From Cyanophora paradoxa (lineage: Eukaryota > Glaucocystophyceae > Cyanophorales > Cyanophoraceae), in assembly GCA_004431415.1 (NCBI GenBank), contig QPMI01000002.1, positions 1 to 54,908 of the forward strand: a stretch of 54,908 nt of DNA. The letters run 5' to 3'. Below, piece by piece: positions 1 to 9,738 of this stretch (the stretch's first letter is position 1; each line of letters starts with the position of its first letter). Both the position numbers and the translations under genes were made by a program. A model generated the notes under the pieces. It searched no databases. It was not told the DNA's origin and saw only the letters and a program-made list of their open reading frames with translations.

Positions 1-744
1 TTTTGTTGGTTTCTCCATGGGGGGCTATCTGTAATATTTCGGGAATTTGTGCAATTGCATTTGATCCTTCATTATAGATTCTTAAACCACTCTGATGCCC
101 ACCCTTCTCATTTTGAACATTGAATATTAACCTACCACTATCGAATCGAGTTGGAATATCTGGATGGGTTCACTGGTTTTCAGTTTTCTTGGTCTGCTCC
201 CCACCTGATAATGAGAGAATTACACGAAGGGGCATCTTTACTTAACTCAAATTTAATAAATCTCTATAAGTAGAGTAAATTGGGATGAGTTTCAATTATC
301 CAGCAAACCTGCAAACCATTCCTTCATCAGGAAGAGGGAAGGCAGATAACAAACATGTAAATTCGATAACTTGACAGCCAGAGGGTCAATCTCAATCGAC
401 CATAGTGCAGATGAACCCTCAAAGACTCACCCAAGAATGCATGCACTTTCAATAAACGAAATGGATCCTGAAAAAGAGGATGTGAGTGTTGCTTTCAGCA
501 TGGGGAATGTGAAATCGAATCAGGTAGCCCAGATTAAAGCAACCAGGAGCAGACCAAGAAAACTGAAAACCAGTGGAACCCATCCAGATATTCCAACTCG
601 ATTCGATAGTGGAAGGTTAATATTCAATGTTCAAAACGAGAAGGGTGGGCATCAGAGTGGTTTGAGAATCTACAATGAAGGATCAAATGCAATTGCACAA
701 ATTCCCGAAATATTACAGATAGCCCCCATGCAGAAACCAACAAA
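1..744. repeat. Inverted duplication of about 200 bp
   Basis: Bases 1-200 are the reverse complement of bases 546-744, with only a few differences. They are separated by about 345 bases of unique sequence that holds the start of the first fibre gene. The right arm is coding in the fibre frame, so the left arm is an antisense copy of coding sequence running off the window edge. This may be a real inverted duplication or a foldback artefact of long-read assembly; the sequence alone cannot decide. Confidence 0.85.
265..272 (+). promoter_or_regulatory. T4-late-like promoter motif
   Basis: TATAAGTA lies 12 bases upstream of the ATG at 285, in an AT-rich leader. T4-like phages use the late promoter TATAAATA, from which this differs at one base. 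The match is short, and I did not find an equally good one ahead of every downstream gene. Confidence 0.3.
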
Positions 745-3597
745 ATCGAGTTCACTAACAATGTTTATCCACGAGATATTGTGGCGAATTCGGCTTCTAA
801 TGCGCAATTCGGTTTCCAACTACCTGGTGATACAGCAAAGAATAAGGCGTCTATCACTGTCAACAGTAGCCCCACTCAACCAGTAACAATTCATTTACAC
901 CCAGACCTTGTCGAAATGGATAGGCACCTTTTACCTTGGTAACCAACACCAAAGATCTTGGTATCAGAACCAGGCAATGGCGAAATATCCATGGAAGCAA
1001 TGTGTATGCAAATGGTGAGAAACTGGTAAGTGAGAAGACCATAAGAGAGATCTTTGAATATTATGGACCTAATGGACCTGTCCCAGTTCCCTTTCCTCTT
1101 CCATGGGATCCACCAGATTTAACACCCAAAAGCAACCAGGAAGAGAGTATACAGCAGATGAGACAGTTCCCTTTGGGCAGCACATTGTGAGTTGGGAGCA
1201 GGTTCGAAATAAACCGATAATTGAACCAAGAAAGCAAATTGATGAGCAATATTTACCTCCCGAAATCGATATATTGGAGCTTGATGATTACTACTTCGTC
1301 CCAGATGAGGAGAATACCTACCAGACGGTTTTGACCCACAGGAATATGAGTATGATCAATATGACCCCAATGAGGAAGAGTATTTACCAGATGGTTTAGA
1401 TCCACAAGAGTATGAATATGAGCAGAATTATGAACCCCATGAGGAATATTTAGCAGATGGTCTCGAACCACCAGTTGTGGATTATGAGCAACCATATGAA
1501 CCCCATGAAGAATTATTACCAGATGGATTTCGCCCAGAGATTTGGGAATTCTTCCCAGATTGGGAGCAGATCAACAATAAACCAGCCAGATTTCCACCAG
1601 AGGATCACAACCATGACTGGGATGAGATATTAGGTAAACCAGACAAATTCCCACCAGAGGATCACAGGCATGACTGGGGTGATATTGATGGAAAACCAGA
1701 AGAGTTTCCACCAGAAGATCACAGACATAAATGGAGCGAAATAGATGAACAACCAAAATTCGCATCAGCAGGTGATGATTTCGACACCTTACATGGTGTT
1801 ACTCTCTACCAAAGTAATATCATACCAGAGAGATTAAGATTAGATGAATATTACCTGAATCTCAAAGGAATAGATGCAGGAACCAAAATGCAGGGTGAAT
1901 TATACATCAGACCCCCTACAAGGATGCAGATAATTGCAGCAGGCGGAAATTTCGGTTTGATGGACACCAAACCAGGTATCTATTTAACCAGTTACTATGC
2001 AGATGACATCCCAATGACAGGAGGATTGATCTCTCTACCATCTGATCCAGCAAACTATGATGACAAAGATGCAGCAATCCAAATTAATGTAACTGATGTT
2101 AGTGACTTAGATAGTTCAAGACCCAAATTAATATTCAGCAGAGAGAGATTGTTACCCAATGCTCTCATTGGAAATCGAGATGACTACAAGAGATGCGAAA
2201 TCTCATGGATAAAAACGAATTATAATGGTGGAGTTGGTGAGGGAGTTTTAGAAATCAATCAAAGGGCAGCAGCAAAGAATATTCACAATGAGACCATATC
2301 AAGAGTGGTAACAAGGATTACCTTCAAGCCCAAACTACATAGATGAAACAGAACTGAATACAATTATTGCAGGTATTAATATTGGTGTGACAGGTGATTA
2401 CCTCCCTCTCACAGGTGGAATAATTGATGAACAGTGACAGCATGTAACTTCTTTGTCCACACTGAAAGTAATCAAACCTTCCCAGTTGTACATCCAGGAG
2501 GTGAGTATGAGATCCCAGATGATCCAGCTATATGCCCATTAAGATTGACCTACCTTCTGATTATGTTGGAAGGGGTGAACTGAAAACGACTCTTTCACAG
2601 GAGATTATAATGATCTCCTCAATAAACCACCCCATCCAATTTACACCTGTTGCATACTCAGGTAGTTTCCTTGATCTGAATAATAGATCACACACCACAC
2701 AAAGGCAGAAATTATAGATTTTGCACACACTCACACCAAATCCCAGATAACAGATTTGCTCACTTCCACACCAGAGCAGATATCACGAATTTCGCTCACA
2801 CTCATTTTAAATCTGAAATCACAAGATTTCGCACACACTCACACAAAGTCACAGATAACAGATTTTGCACACACTCACACCAAAGGAGAGATTACAGACT
2901 TTGCTCACACCCATGTAAAGAGTGAGATAACAGATTTTGCACACACTCACACCAAAGGTGAGATTACAGACTTTGCTCATACTCATACTAAGTCTCAAAT
3001 ACAGATTTGCTCACACACACCTTGGGAGATATTACAGATCGACCTACTCTTGATCCATTCACAGCAACACTATTAGAGCAACAACACGATGTATGTAGGA
3101 TCAGGTCAGATTGTAGAACCAGCAGGACCTATGTTTGAAGAAACATGGTTCTTCCACAATTCGCAGAATTACTTTGATAAACCTTACTTGTTCGTGGAAT
3201 GCATATGCAAGGAATTTCTATGCTATGAACCCTCAATAATGCGACCATCAGTCGATGCATTACAGAAGCAGATCTTTCCAGTCAACTCAATGCATATTTT
3301 AATGGGAAAATTCAAGCAGGTAAGTATGTTTACACTACTCCTGTTTTAAATTACAATAATCTATATGTGTTCAATCTTACTATCTATTTACCAATGCCTT
3401 TGCTTCTCTCCTGTTGTTACAGCAACTGTAAGGCATGAAGGACAAGAACCAAATTATCAAGTAACTCCCGTCATTTTTACTGTGAACCTGTTGAATGTTT
3501 ACAGTAACTATTTCACTTGTGAACTTTTCACTGATCCATATGCATGAATAATTCATCCAAAACTGTAACAATCCATTACATTGCTGTCGCAATTTAA
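285..3597 (+). CDS. Tail-fibre-like virion protein, frameshifted
   Basis: This is best read as one long fibre gene broken by many single-base indels. The ATG at 285 opens a frame beginning MSFNYPANLQ. Good coding continues, with frame changes near 745 and 1320, in an acidic repeat (EYLPDGLDPQEYEYEQ type, about 1320-1530) and then three FPPEDHxHDW repeats (about 1590-1735). The longest intact stretch is 1477-2346. A YLPLTGG motif follows near 2400, then YNDL.NKP near 2605, a block of DFAHTHTK repeats (2711-3046) and a C-terminal part ending at TAA 3595-3597. HxHDW, DFAHTHTK and YLPLTGG motifs are typical of phage fibres that trimerise and bind receptors. That the parts belong to one protein is inferred from the unbroken order of coding segments. 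Indels in homopolymers leave open whether this is decay or sequencing error. Confidence 0.55.
2711..3046 (+). repeat. 36-bp coding repeat (DFAHTHTK units)
   Basis: About nine tandem units of roughly 36 bases encode the 12-residue pattern DFAHTHTKSQIT or DFAHTHTKGEIT. The third and fourth units carry base changes or indels that move the frame, while the later ones are in register. Histidine-rich repeats of this kind are common in phage tail-fibre shafts. Confidence 0.85.
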
Positions 3598-3616
3598 CTA
3601 TTTGATTAATATAAAG

Positions 3617-4650
3617 ATGACCTCTCTATTAGAAATCCAAACTATGAACTTGCAGCCAAATCACTGCACAGCACCTCTCATGGAGTAGTTGATTCAACCC
3701 TGGGTATATTTTACTGAAACTTCAAGTAATACCTCTTTCACAGAGAATAATATACTCAGAGTCAAAAGAAATTCGATGTGATAGGAATGGAGGCAAGATA
3801 AGAACCACAGGAATTATTATCTCGAATAAAATCAGGTTCAAGCAGGTCAAGTAGTCCCAGATTCAGCAATATATGATAATGTAGGTGGATTTACACAGCA
3901 CAGATAGTTTCTTTTGGTAACACAAGTAATACTTCCGCTCTTGTAGTCAAGAGTGGAGGAGCATACTTTGGAGAGCATTAAAGGTGAATGGAACAGTAAA
4001 CAGCATCCATACTAAATGCTGGGAAGTGGAATGTTTGAGAGTCCAATAAATTTTGAGGGTGGATATAATGCGAGTAGTTTTTCAGTTGGTGTTGGTGTCT
4101 TTTCCACAATGTTAAACACACCTGAAATTGAATCATCGAATGCACTCAATATCAAGAGAAATGCAGTGGTTACAGCAACCATAAACAATGTTTCCCCTTC
4201 AATAAATCTAATTAAATATCTGAAAGCTCCTCACCTCGGTTTTGTATTGTAAATTATTCAACATCAGCAGTTACTGTGGGAACCACATCAACAGCAAGAA
4301 GATTCGCTTTTAACAGAACTCTTGTGGATGCAAGCAATAATATCACATTATCCACAGGCACCTTTACAGCACCTGTGTCCGGAATTTATAGATTCTTCTT
4401 CATTGTTCAAATGTCAACAGCTTCATCAACAGGGGAGTGTAGAGTTGCATTTAGAAAGAATGATTTGGCTCTTTCCCCTCAATCGGTTCAAGAATTTTCA
4501 ACTTACAATGGAAGGCGAAGTGTTCATATGGAGGCTTCTTTTGCTGTATATGCGAACGAATTTGTGAATGTTATACAAACCTGGACATCGTCCTGCAATA
4601 TGATGCTACAATACAAGGTATTACCTGTTTTGGGGGCATCTCATCAGTAG
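3617..4650 (+). CDS. Virion fibre paralog 1 with C1q-like C-terminus
   Basis: The gene probably starts at ATG 3617, followed in another frame by YELAAKSLHSTSHGVVDST. This matches the N-termini of the next paralogs (pattern PAxHxxQHxVxDxVxGLxST). A core motif IRCDRNGGKIRTTGIIIS lies near 3770-3830 and a VVKSGGAYFG motif near 3945. The C-terminal 124 residues (4276-4650) are open and look like a C1q/TNF jelly roll: TGTFTAPVSGIYRFFF is the classic first strands, followed by a run of beta-strand sequence. C1q-like domains form trimers at the tips of fibres. Several frame changes occur between 3640 and 4276. The role is inferred from the domain and neighbours. Confidence 0.5.
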
Positions 4651-4677
4651 ATTATAAACTTTTGTTGGAATTTATAG

Positions 4678-5689
4678 ATGGCTACCCAAATTGCAGTTCC
4701 TGTTTTCTGTTATGCAGCACCTAAATTGCATCAACTGAACCACACAGTTACAGATGCTATTCCCGGTTTATTTGCACAGAAACCACAGGAGCAGATTCGT
4801 TTACTCAAAATTTGATATCAGATGCAAGGAGATTCGATGTGATAGAAATGCTGGAAAAATAAGAACACACAATTAATCGTAAGTAACAGAATCAGGTGTT
4901 AACAGGTGTGTAGTTGCTGATGCAGCTATTTATGATGATGCAGGTGGGGTGACCACACCACAGATGTTACTTTTGATGGGACAGAAAATAATGCAGCACT
5001 TGTAGTTAAATCAGGTGGAGCATGGATAGGTTCGGGAGCTTTTGTGAATGGAACACTCTCAGCTGCAAACGTCTCAATTTCAGGCCAAACGACATTTACA
5101 GGTGTTGTGAATGCAAATGGTGGTCTTTTTGTTCCTACTTATACAGTCCCTGTGATGACCACAACCACAAAGATTCAAACACCTGAAATAGATACAGGAG
5201 CAAATGTAGATCTCATTCTGAAACGCAATAGCACAGAAGTCGCACGAATTGATGCAGGGGTCTTACAATCGCAGCAAACTTTATTTGAAGCAAGAAACCA
5301 ACTCGATTTTGTGTTGGGTTTGGTGTAGCAACAAGAAGTGGAGTATATGGGCGTCTTACTAATTGGTTGCATGAATTCTTTGATAATACCAACTCATTTG
5401 ATGTAGTAGAAGGGAAATTCACAGCGCCTATAAGTGGAGATTATAGATTCTCTCTTAATTCTTATAGTATTGTTACCTCATCTGTGAGTGTAGATCTGAA
5501 AGTAAATGATCAGAATGTTTCAACAGAATTCAATTTCAGGGTAAACAACTCACAAACAGTAACCAACAAAACAATCATTTTGAGCGCATACTCAGACTTG
5601 GAGCCGGGGATAATGTCTCTATTTATGCTGTTGATACTTCCATTTCAGAATTCACAACGTTTAGTGGCGAATTGCTGAGCATAATTTAA
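4678..5689 (+). CDS. Virion fibre paralog 2 with C1q-like C-terminus
   Basis: The start MATQIAVPV lies 28 bases after the previous stop. The N-terminus (YAAPKLHQLNHTVTDAIPGL) aligns with the other paralogs. The core motif IRCDRNAGKIRT appears near 4830, and VVKSGGAWIGSG near 5010-5040. Residues from 5044-5328 are in one frame and rich in beta and linker sequence. A frame change near 5325 leads into a second C1q-like domain, with GKFTAPISGDYRFSLNSYS near 5415-5465. The end is read as SGELLSII then TAA at 5687-5689, after another frame change near 5610. It is probably a receptor-binding or decoration protein, in tandem with its paralogs. Confidence 0.5.
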
Positions 5690-5708
5690 TTTCTACAAGT
5701 AGTTTAGA

Positions 5709-5970
5709 ATGTCGAATATATACCAAGTAGTTCTGACTGATACCGAAAAGTTGGAATGGAATATTGCGCTGCTTCTGTTCAGGACTGGATTGATAATGCT
5801 GCCCACAACAGGGCAGAATCGCAATTGATGAGATTGTTCAGAAAGAGATCCAATCTTGCATCTCATCAGGAGTTCAGATACCAACCTCAAAGGAAGCGAT
5901 TGTATTACAGGCATTCCAAAGGGGAACTGTAAAGAAAGGCATCGAGTATAACAATGTCACAGAAGAGTAG
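5709..5970 (+). CDS. Small phage-type protein with DWIDNA motif
   Basis: The small gene starts with MSNIYQVVLTDTEKLEW and, after one indel, reads QDWIDNAAHNRAES. After another indel it reads IDEIVQKEI, ending GIEYNNVTEE. The expected length is about 87 residues. The pattern TDxExxxLxW, then DWIxNAxxNRxxxAIDEIV, is one I associate with small conserved proteins near the fibre genes of marine myoviruses. Its function is unknown. The length of the interval is not a multiple of three, so the frame is broken at least once as sequenced. Confidence 0.5.
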
Positions 5971-6008
5971 TGTACATTATTTTTCTTTCCTTCTTAGTAA
6001 AAGAAGCA

Positions 6009-6869
6009 ATGGGTGAATATAATCGAGTTCAACTTCCAATATATTCCCTTGGATCCCCTGCTATGCACTTTCGCCAGCATGAAGTTAATGATGAGGTTCG
6101 TGGTTTAGAATCCACAGAGAGACCCAATTCCAATGGTAACTCCTTTGATAAGAATTCGATTATTCGAGTTAAAGAACTGAGAGCAGACAAGAATTCGGGT
6201 GTGGTTAAAACAACTCGACTCCTTGTCTCAAATGCGAACTTCTTCCAACCCACTAATGGAGTCCTGATGCTTACAGTGTAGACCTGAAAGCCCTCGATTT
6301 TGACAAGAATTCTGCTGCTGTAACTGTGAGATCAGGTGGAGCATTTATTGGTGGTGGTTGCAGAGTTTCAGGTCAACTCTCCTCATCAATTGCATACAAT
6401 GATGTCCCAGATACTCTTGAACAGAATGTTGAAGACCACAACGAATTCGATTATATATACCAGTTGCACAACAGCCAATTATTCAATTTTACCAAGGTTA
6501 TACTGTCACACTTGAAAACTCTGAATTGATTGAAGGAACCAAAGAGTAATGAGAGGGCTGGTCATTCCTTCTGCAATGCTTTCTTTATGTAGAGCCAACA
6601 ATAACCAGCCAGGTCACAGATACAATTTCAGTGTTCAAGGATATGATCATTTCGGCACAGGGTTCTGTGTTATAATAACAATTTCACCTATGATCTGTTT
6701 GTTACAGATATTGAAAATATACAATTACAGTTATGGGTATCAGAACAGATATAGCTGCTGTCTCAGCTCTAAGAGGTGTTACTCCTGATACTCTTCTCAA
6801 ACAGGGTTTTACCAGGAACCAGATGTGATTGATAACCCAACCCATAAATTATATATTACTTTAATGTAA
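6009..6869 (+). CDS. Virion fibre paralog 3, no C1q domain seen
   Basis: The gene starts MGEYNRVQLPIYSLGSPAMH, with QHEVNDEVRGLESTE matching the family N-terminus. The core motif LRADKNSGVVKTTRLLVSNA lies near 6178-6240, and TVRSGGAFIGGG near 6325-6360. The frame changes after 6250 and again after about 6450, where YIPVAQQPIIQFYQGYTV continues the coding sense. Another change near 6590 leads to a segment ending NPTHKLYITLM then TAA (6867-6869), directly abutting the ATG of the next gene. It is probably a structural protein of the same particle as its neighbours; no enzyme motif is visible. Confidence 0.5.
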
Positions 6870-6870
6870 A

Positions 6871-7692
6871 ATGGCTGCCCCAGTAGAGCGAATTATTACA
6901 CCCAACTCTCATTAGCAGCACCTGCAAATCACGTTTTGCAGCATGCTACTTTTGATGATGTAGAAGGTCTCCAATCCACAGAAGTACAACCTACAATGAA
7001 TACCTTTGGTTCCACCATAAACTGAGATTGCAGGAACTCAGATGTGATAAAAATAATGGTATAGTTAAGACAACGAAACTCCTTGTGACAAATGCGAACT
7101 TTTCTGCCCATTATGGAGACCAGACAGTTATGGTGATCCTCTTTCTACTTATTCTTTTGAATCTCGGTCGGGAGCTATTAACTGCAAAACGGGGGAGCAT
7201 ATATTGGTGATGGTCTTCGGATTGGTGGAGCTGTTGGTGCGCCTCTTTTCGTAAATGATCAACCCAATCCCATTGATCCAACACCAGAATTCGCACCTAT
7301 GTCCCAGTATGAATGCACCATATATTATCAAGATCTTCCCAATTGTTGTGAATGAGCAGACATCAGTAGTTGATTCTCTTGTTGAGATTGGTGACCACTA
7401 CAAGGTGGTCGTGGATATTCCACCAGATGTTTATGCTGTCTGTCAAGTAGAGGGTGGAACCCCAAATATTGCAGTTGTAATCACTCCATATGACAATTTC
7501 GGGATTGCTTATCATGGAGTGAATTTCGGTCTTGAAGATTACCAGTTTTTGGTGAGAGCCACCAGATTTGGTATCTACAAATGCATTCTCTATGCTGAGA
7601 GAACCGATGCTATTGCAAGACAGAATACATATGCAGAATATTACGGCACAAATCGATACTTCCCCATTTTCGGGCAGGATACTGCTCCATAG
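6871..7692 (+). CDS. Virion fibre paralog 4
   Basis: The ATG at 6871 follows the previous stop by one base, as in tightly packed phage genes. The N-terminus (MAAPVERIITP, then in a shifted frame LAAPANHVLQHATFDD and VEGLQST) matches the family. The core motif LRCDKNNGIVKTTKLLVTNA is near 7035-7100, followed by a frame change and a glycine-rich motif (GGAYIGDG type) near 7190-7215. The last 145 residues (7255-7692) are open and end FPIFGQDTAP. This C-terminal part differs from the C1q-like tails and contains a beta-rich stretch with KVVVDIPPDVYAVCQVEGG. The target is unknown. Confidence 0.5.
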
Positions 7693-7717
7693 AAATCTCA
7701 GGTATATATAGAGAGGA

Positions 7718-7989
7718 ATGGATGATAAAACAAAGAAATTCATAGAATCTGCAATGATGGTTCATGGTGATGCTAAATTCGATTATAGTGAGACAGTGTA
7801 TAAGAAAGCACAAGAGAAGGTCTCTGTTAGATGCCTTAAATGCAACAAGATCCTCCAACCTACCCATTTAATCATGTAAGGGGAAGTGGATGCAGAGAGT
7901 GCAACAAGAAATCCTCTCATGCTTACAGAAAAAAGACTACATCAGGAATTGTGATAGATGATAAACCAGTGGTACTGTACTTTGATTAG
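7718..7989 (+). CDS. Zinc-ribbon / homing-type domain protein, frameshifted
   Basis: The ribosome-binding-like GAGAGGA sits just ahead of ATG 7718. The protein starts MDDKTKKFIESAMMVHGD, then FDYSETVYKKAQEKVSVRC, followed by LKCNKILQPTH. The frame then breaks by one base in a T run near 7868. The next frame reads NHVRGSGCRECNKKS and stops at 7987-7989. The order FDYSxxxY, VxxxCxxC, HxxGxGCxxC is that of a short Cys-rich domain found in many phage and giant-virus proteins, often beside homing-endonuclease-type nucleases. No nuclease domain is visible here, so a DNA-binding or endonuclease-remnant role is only a guess. Confidence 0.5.
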
Positions 7990-8135
7990 ATCTTTGAGAG
8001 AGAAATGAGGATCTTTCCCCATTTTCCCTTTGTGATTATGCATGTGTCAAAGCAGTTTGGACAGGTCTTGTGGTAGTGCAGCAGAATGATATCCACCAAC
8101 TCATAAGGTAGCACTCTTGCTAAGATGGTTCGCAT
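7986..8135 (-). CDS. Small hypothetical ORF, 49 aa
   Basis: An intact short frame on the - strand starts at ATG 8135 and ends at TAA 7986-7988, overlapping the stop of the convergent upstream gene by two bases. It encodes MRTILARVLPYELVDIILLH and then a CPNCFDTC cluster that could bind metal. The leucine-rich LPYELVDIIL start resembles the start of F-box-like helices in viral proteins. No homolog is recognised. It fills most of the gap between its neighbours, which mildly supports it being real. Confidence 0.3.
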   Translation of the reverse strand: MRTILARVLPYELVDIILLHYHKTCPNCFDTCIITKGKWGKILISLSKI

Positions 8136-8175
8136 TCTACCAATCGCGTTTTTAATTTTTCTAAATTATTCATAA

Positions 8176-8580
8176 ATGAATACTCATCGAGGCTTCCATG
8201 TGATGCTGGATTACAAATTCAGAACCCAATTAGCAGTAGGAGTGGAAGACTTGGAGACAACGACCAGGTGGTTAATGCAGTTCTTACAAACTATTATTCA
8301 AGAGCAAGGTATTCGAGTAGTTCACAAGCATTGCGAGATTTTCGATGGTGGTATTTCTCCTCCTGGTTTTGCAATGGTTCTTCTGCTGGATGAGAGCCAC
8401 TGCACTGCTCATTGTTACTCAAATGAAGGTATGCTGGCGATTGATATATTCAGTTGTGGATTAGAAGCAGAGAGAAAAACCACGAGAGTATCTCATGAGA
8501 TAGATGAGAGAATAACAGGTGTGTTTCAGGGTTGGAGAAATCGGAGAAACATAGAGTATTGCGATTTCCGAGTTAGTTGA
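8176..8580 (+). CDS. speD: S-adenosylmethionine decarboxylase proenzyme, prokaryotic type
   Basis: A 134-residue intact frame matches the small (class 1) AdoMet decarboxylase proenzyme, which gives decarboxylated AdoMet for spermidine synthesis. It begins MNTHRGFHVMLDYKF, the usual GxHxxxD start. The diagnostic core is SPPGFAMVLLLDESHCTAHC: the Ser of ESH is the expected self-cleavage site that becomes the pyruvoyl group, and the His in AHC fits the processing His. IDIFSCG carries the catalytic Cys. The usual W or Y-PE segment after the His is replaced by YSNEG, so the loop differs from cellular enzymes. Length is within the family range. It is the only long gene in the left block without a frameshift. 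Marine T4-like phages are known to carry speD, which fits the neighbours. Confidence 0.85.
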   Translation: MNTHRGFHVMLDYKFRTQLAVGVEDLETTTRWLMQFLQTIIQEQGIRVVHKHCEIFDGGISPPGFAMVLLLDESHCTAHCYSNEGMLAIDIFSCGLEAERKTTRVSHEIDERITGVFQGWRNRRNIEYCDFRVS

Positions 8581-8607
8581 CACTGAGAAATTCAGAATTT
8601 CAGATGG

Positions 8608-9066
8608 TCTTACTGAAAATGGTCAGATAATCGGGTGTGACACCTATTTAATTGACTGTGACGCCTGTGACAGGTGTGACACCTATTTTCAAACTTTTTA
8701 AAATTCTCACAAATTACAGACTTCTGAAAACACCTGTCACACCTGTCACACCCGTCACACCCAATTAACAAAAGACTCTATTTCTTACTGAGATATTCAA
8801 GAATTTATTGTTGTCTTACTGAAAACAGTCTATGTGACAGGTGTGACACCTTCAAAATCCACCCAACAATAGTCGATTTCATGAATACCTTTCTGTCTTA
8901 CTGAAAATGGTAAGGAGACCAGGTGTGACAGGTAGTTTAATTGAGTGTGACAGGTGTGACAGGTGTGACACCTATTTTCAAACTTTCTAAATTTTTCAAA
9001 AATGACAGACTTCTGAAAACACCTGTCACACCTGTCACACCTGTCACAGACATTCTACCCCTCTTA
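8608..9066. repeat. GTGTGACA palindromic repeat cluster
   Basis: Two direct copies of about 130 bp (8633-8766 and 8921-9050) each hold an inverted repeat. The left arm is runs of GTGTGACAG or GTGTGACACC and the right arm is runs of CACCTGTCACACC, with a loop of about 70 bp that is itself conserved (CTATTTTCAAACTTT). Each is led by TCTTACTGAAAA, which also occurs at about 8813 ahead of a lone GTGTGACACC. About a dozen GTGTGACA or TGTCACAC words occur overall. No open frame is convincing. The layout suits an iteron-type origin, a protein-binding array or a strong stem in RNA. Confidence 0.85.
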
Positions 9067-9160
9067 CTGACTTTCTCAAAACAAATATATCTATTACTGA
9101 ATATCATTTGAATACTACCTGTCACACTTGAATTCAATTATTCTGTTTTATAGAACATAT

Positions 9161-9419
9161 GCAATCTAATCGATTGTTCAATTGGAGACCATGCAACTCT
9201 GTGACACTTTTTCGATCTAAAATATAAATCCGCAATCTCATCGATTGTTTAATTGGACATAATGCAGTTCCGATATATTCCAATAGAAAATCCCGCAATC
9301 TAATCGATTGTTTAATGGGAGATAATGCAACTCTGTGACACTTTTTCGGTGCAAAAATGTACATCAGCAATCTCATCGATTGTTCAATTGGACACAATGC
9401 AACTCTGTGACACTTTTTG
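9161..9419. repeat. 63-72 bp tandem repeat, four copies
   Basis: Copies start at 9161, 9232, 9295 and 9367 (steps of 71, 63 and 72). Each starts GCAATCTAATCGATTGTT or a close variant and continues AATTGGA and AATGCAACTC. Three of the four end CTCTGTGACACTTTTT, while the second copy lacks that end. The head has CAATC and GATTG arms around a 5-base spacer, so each copy can form a small hairpin. Function is unknown; they could be protein-binding iterons. Confidence 0.85.
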
Positions 9420-9738
9420 CGTTTTTCGATACAGAATGGGCGGTGGTCTACTTCAATACATGAGAGATATATCGAGTTTATGCGAATTTATGCAATTTAA
9501 TCGCAATTATATCGATCTTTAAGCAGTTTAATGTTAATCTATCGCAGATTTGTATGTAAACAACAAAGTACATAATCAATCGATATAAGATCAATTGAAT
9601 CTATCGAAGTTTAATCGAAAATATGCATTTTGGTAAACGCGTTTTCATTTTTAATACAAAGTTTGCATTATTTTATACAAAGTTTGCATAAAAAGTTTAA
9701 GAAATTAATCGAAAAATATGTATTTTAGTATTAAATTA
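9420..9738. other. AT-rich non-coding stretch
   Basis: There is no supported gene. ATCGAT words recur. TACAAAGTTTGCAT occurs twice (near 9655 and 9680). A longer direct repeat, TTAATCGAAAATATGCATTTTGGTA-like, occurs near 9608 and, with changes, near 9706. Composition is clearly that of the left block. Confidence 0.6.

Noticed and set aside
4322-4567. 81-residue + strand frame overlapping the first C1q-like domain
   Set aside because: It lies in another frame of a segment whose C1q pattern is clear.
9161-9419. CRISPR array of four repeats
   Set aside because: Whole units are alike, so there are no unique spacers; repeat spacing is irregular and no cas gene is near.
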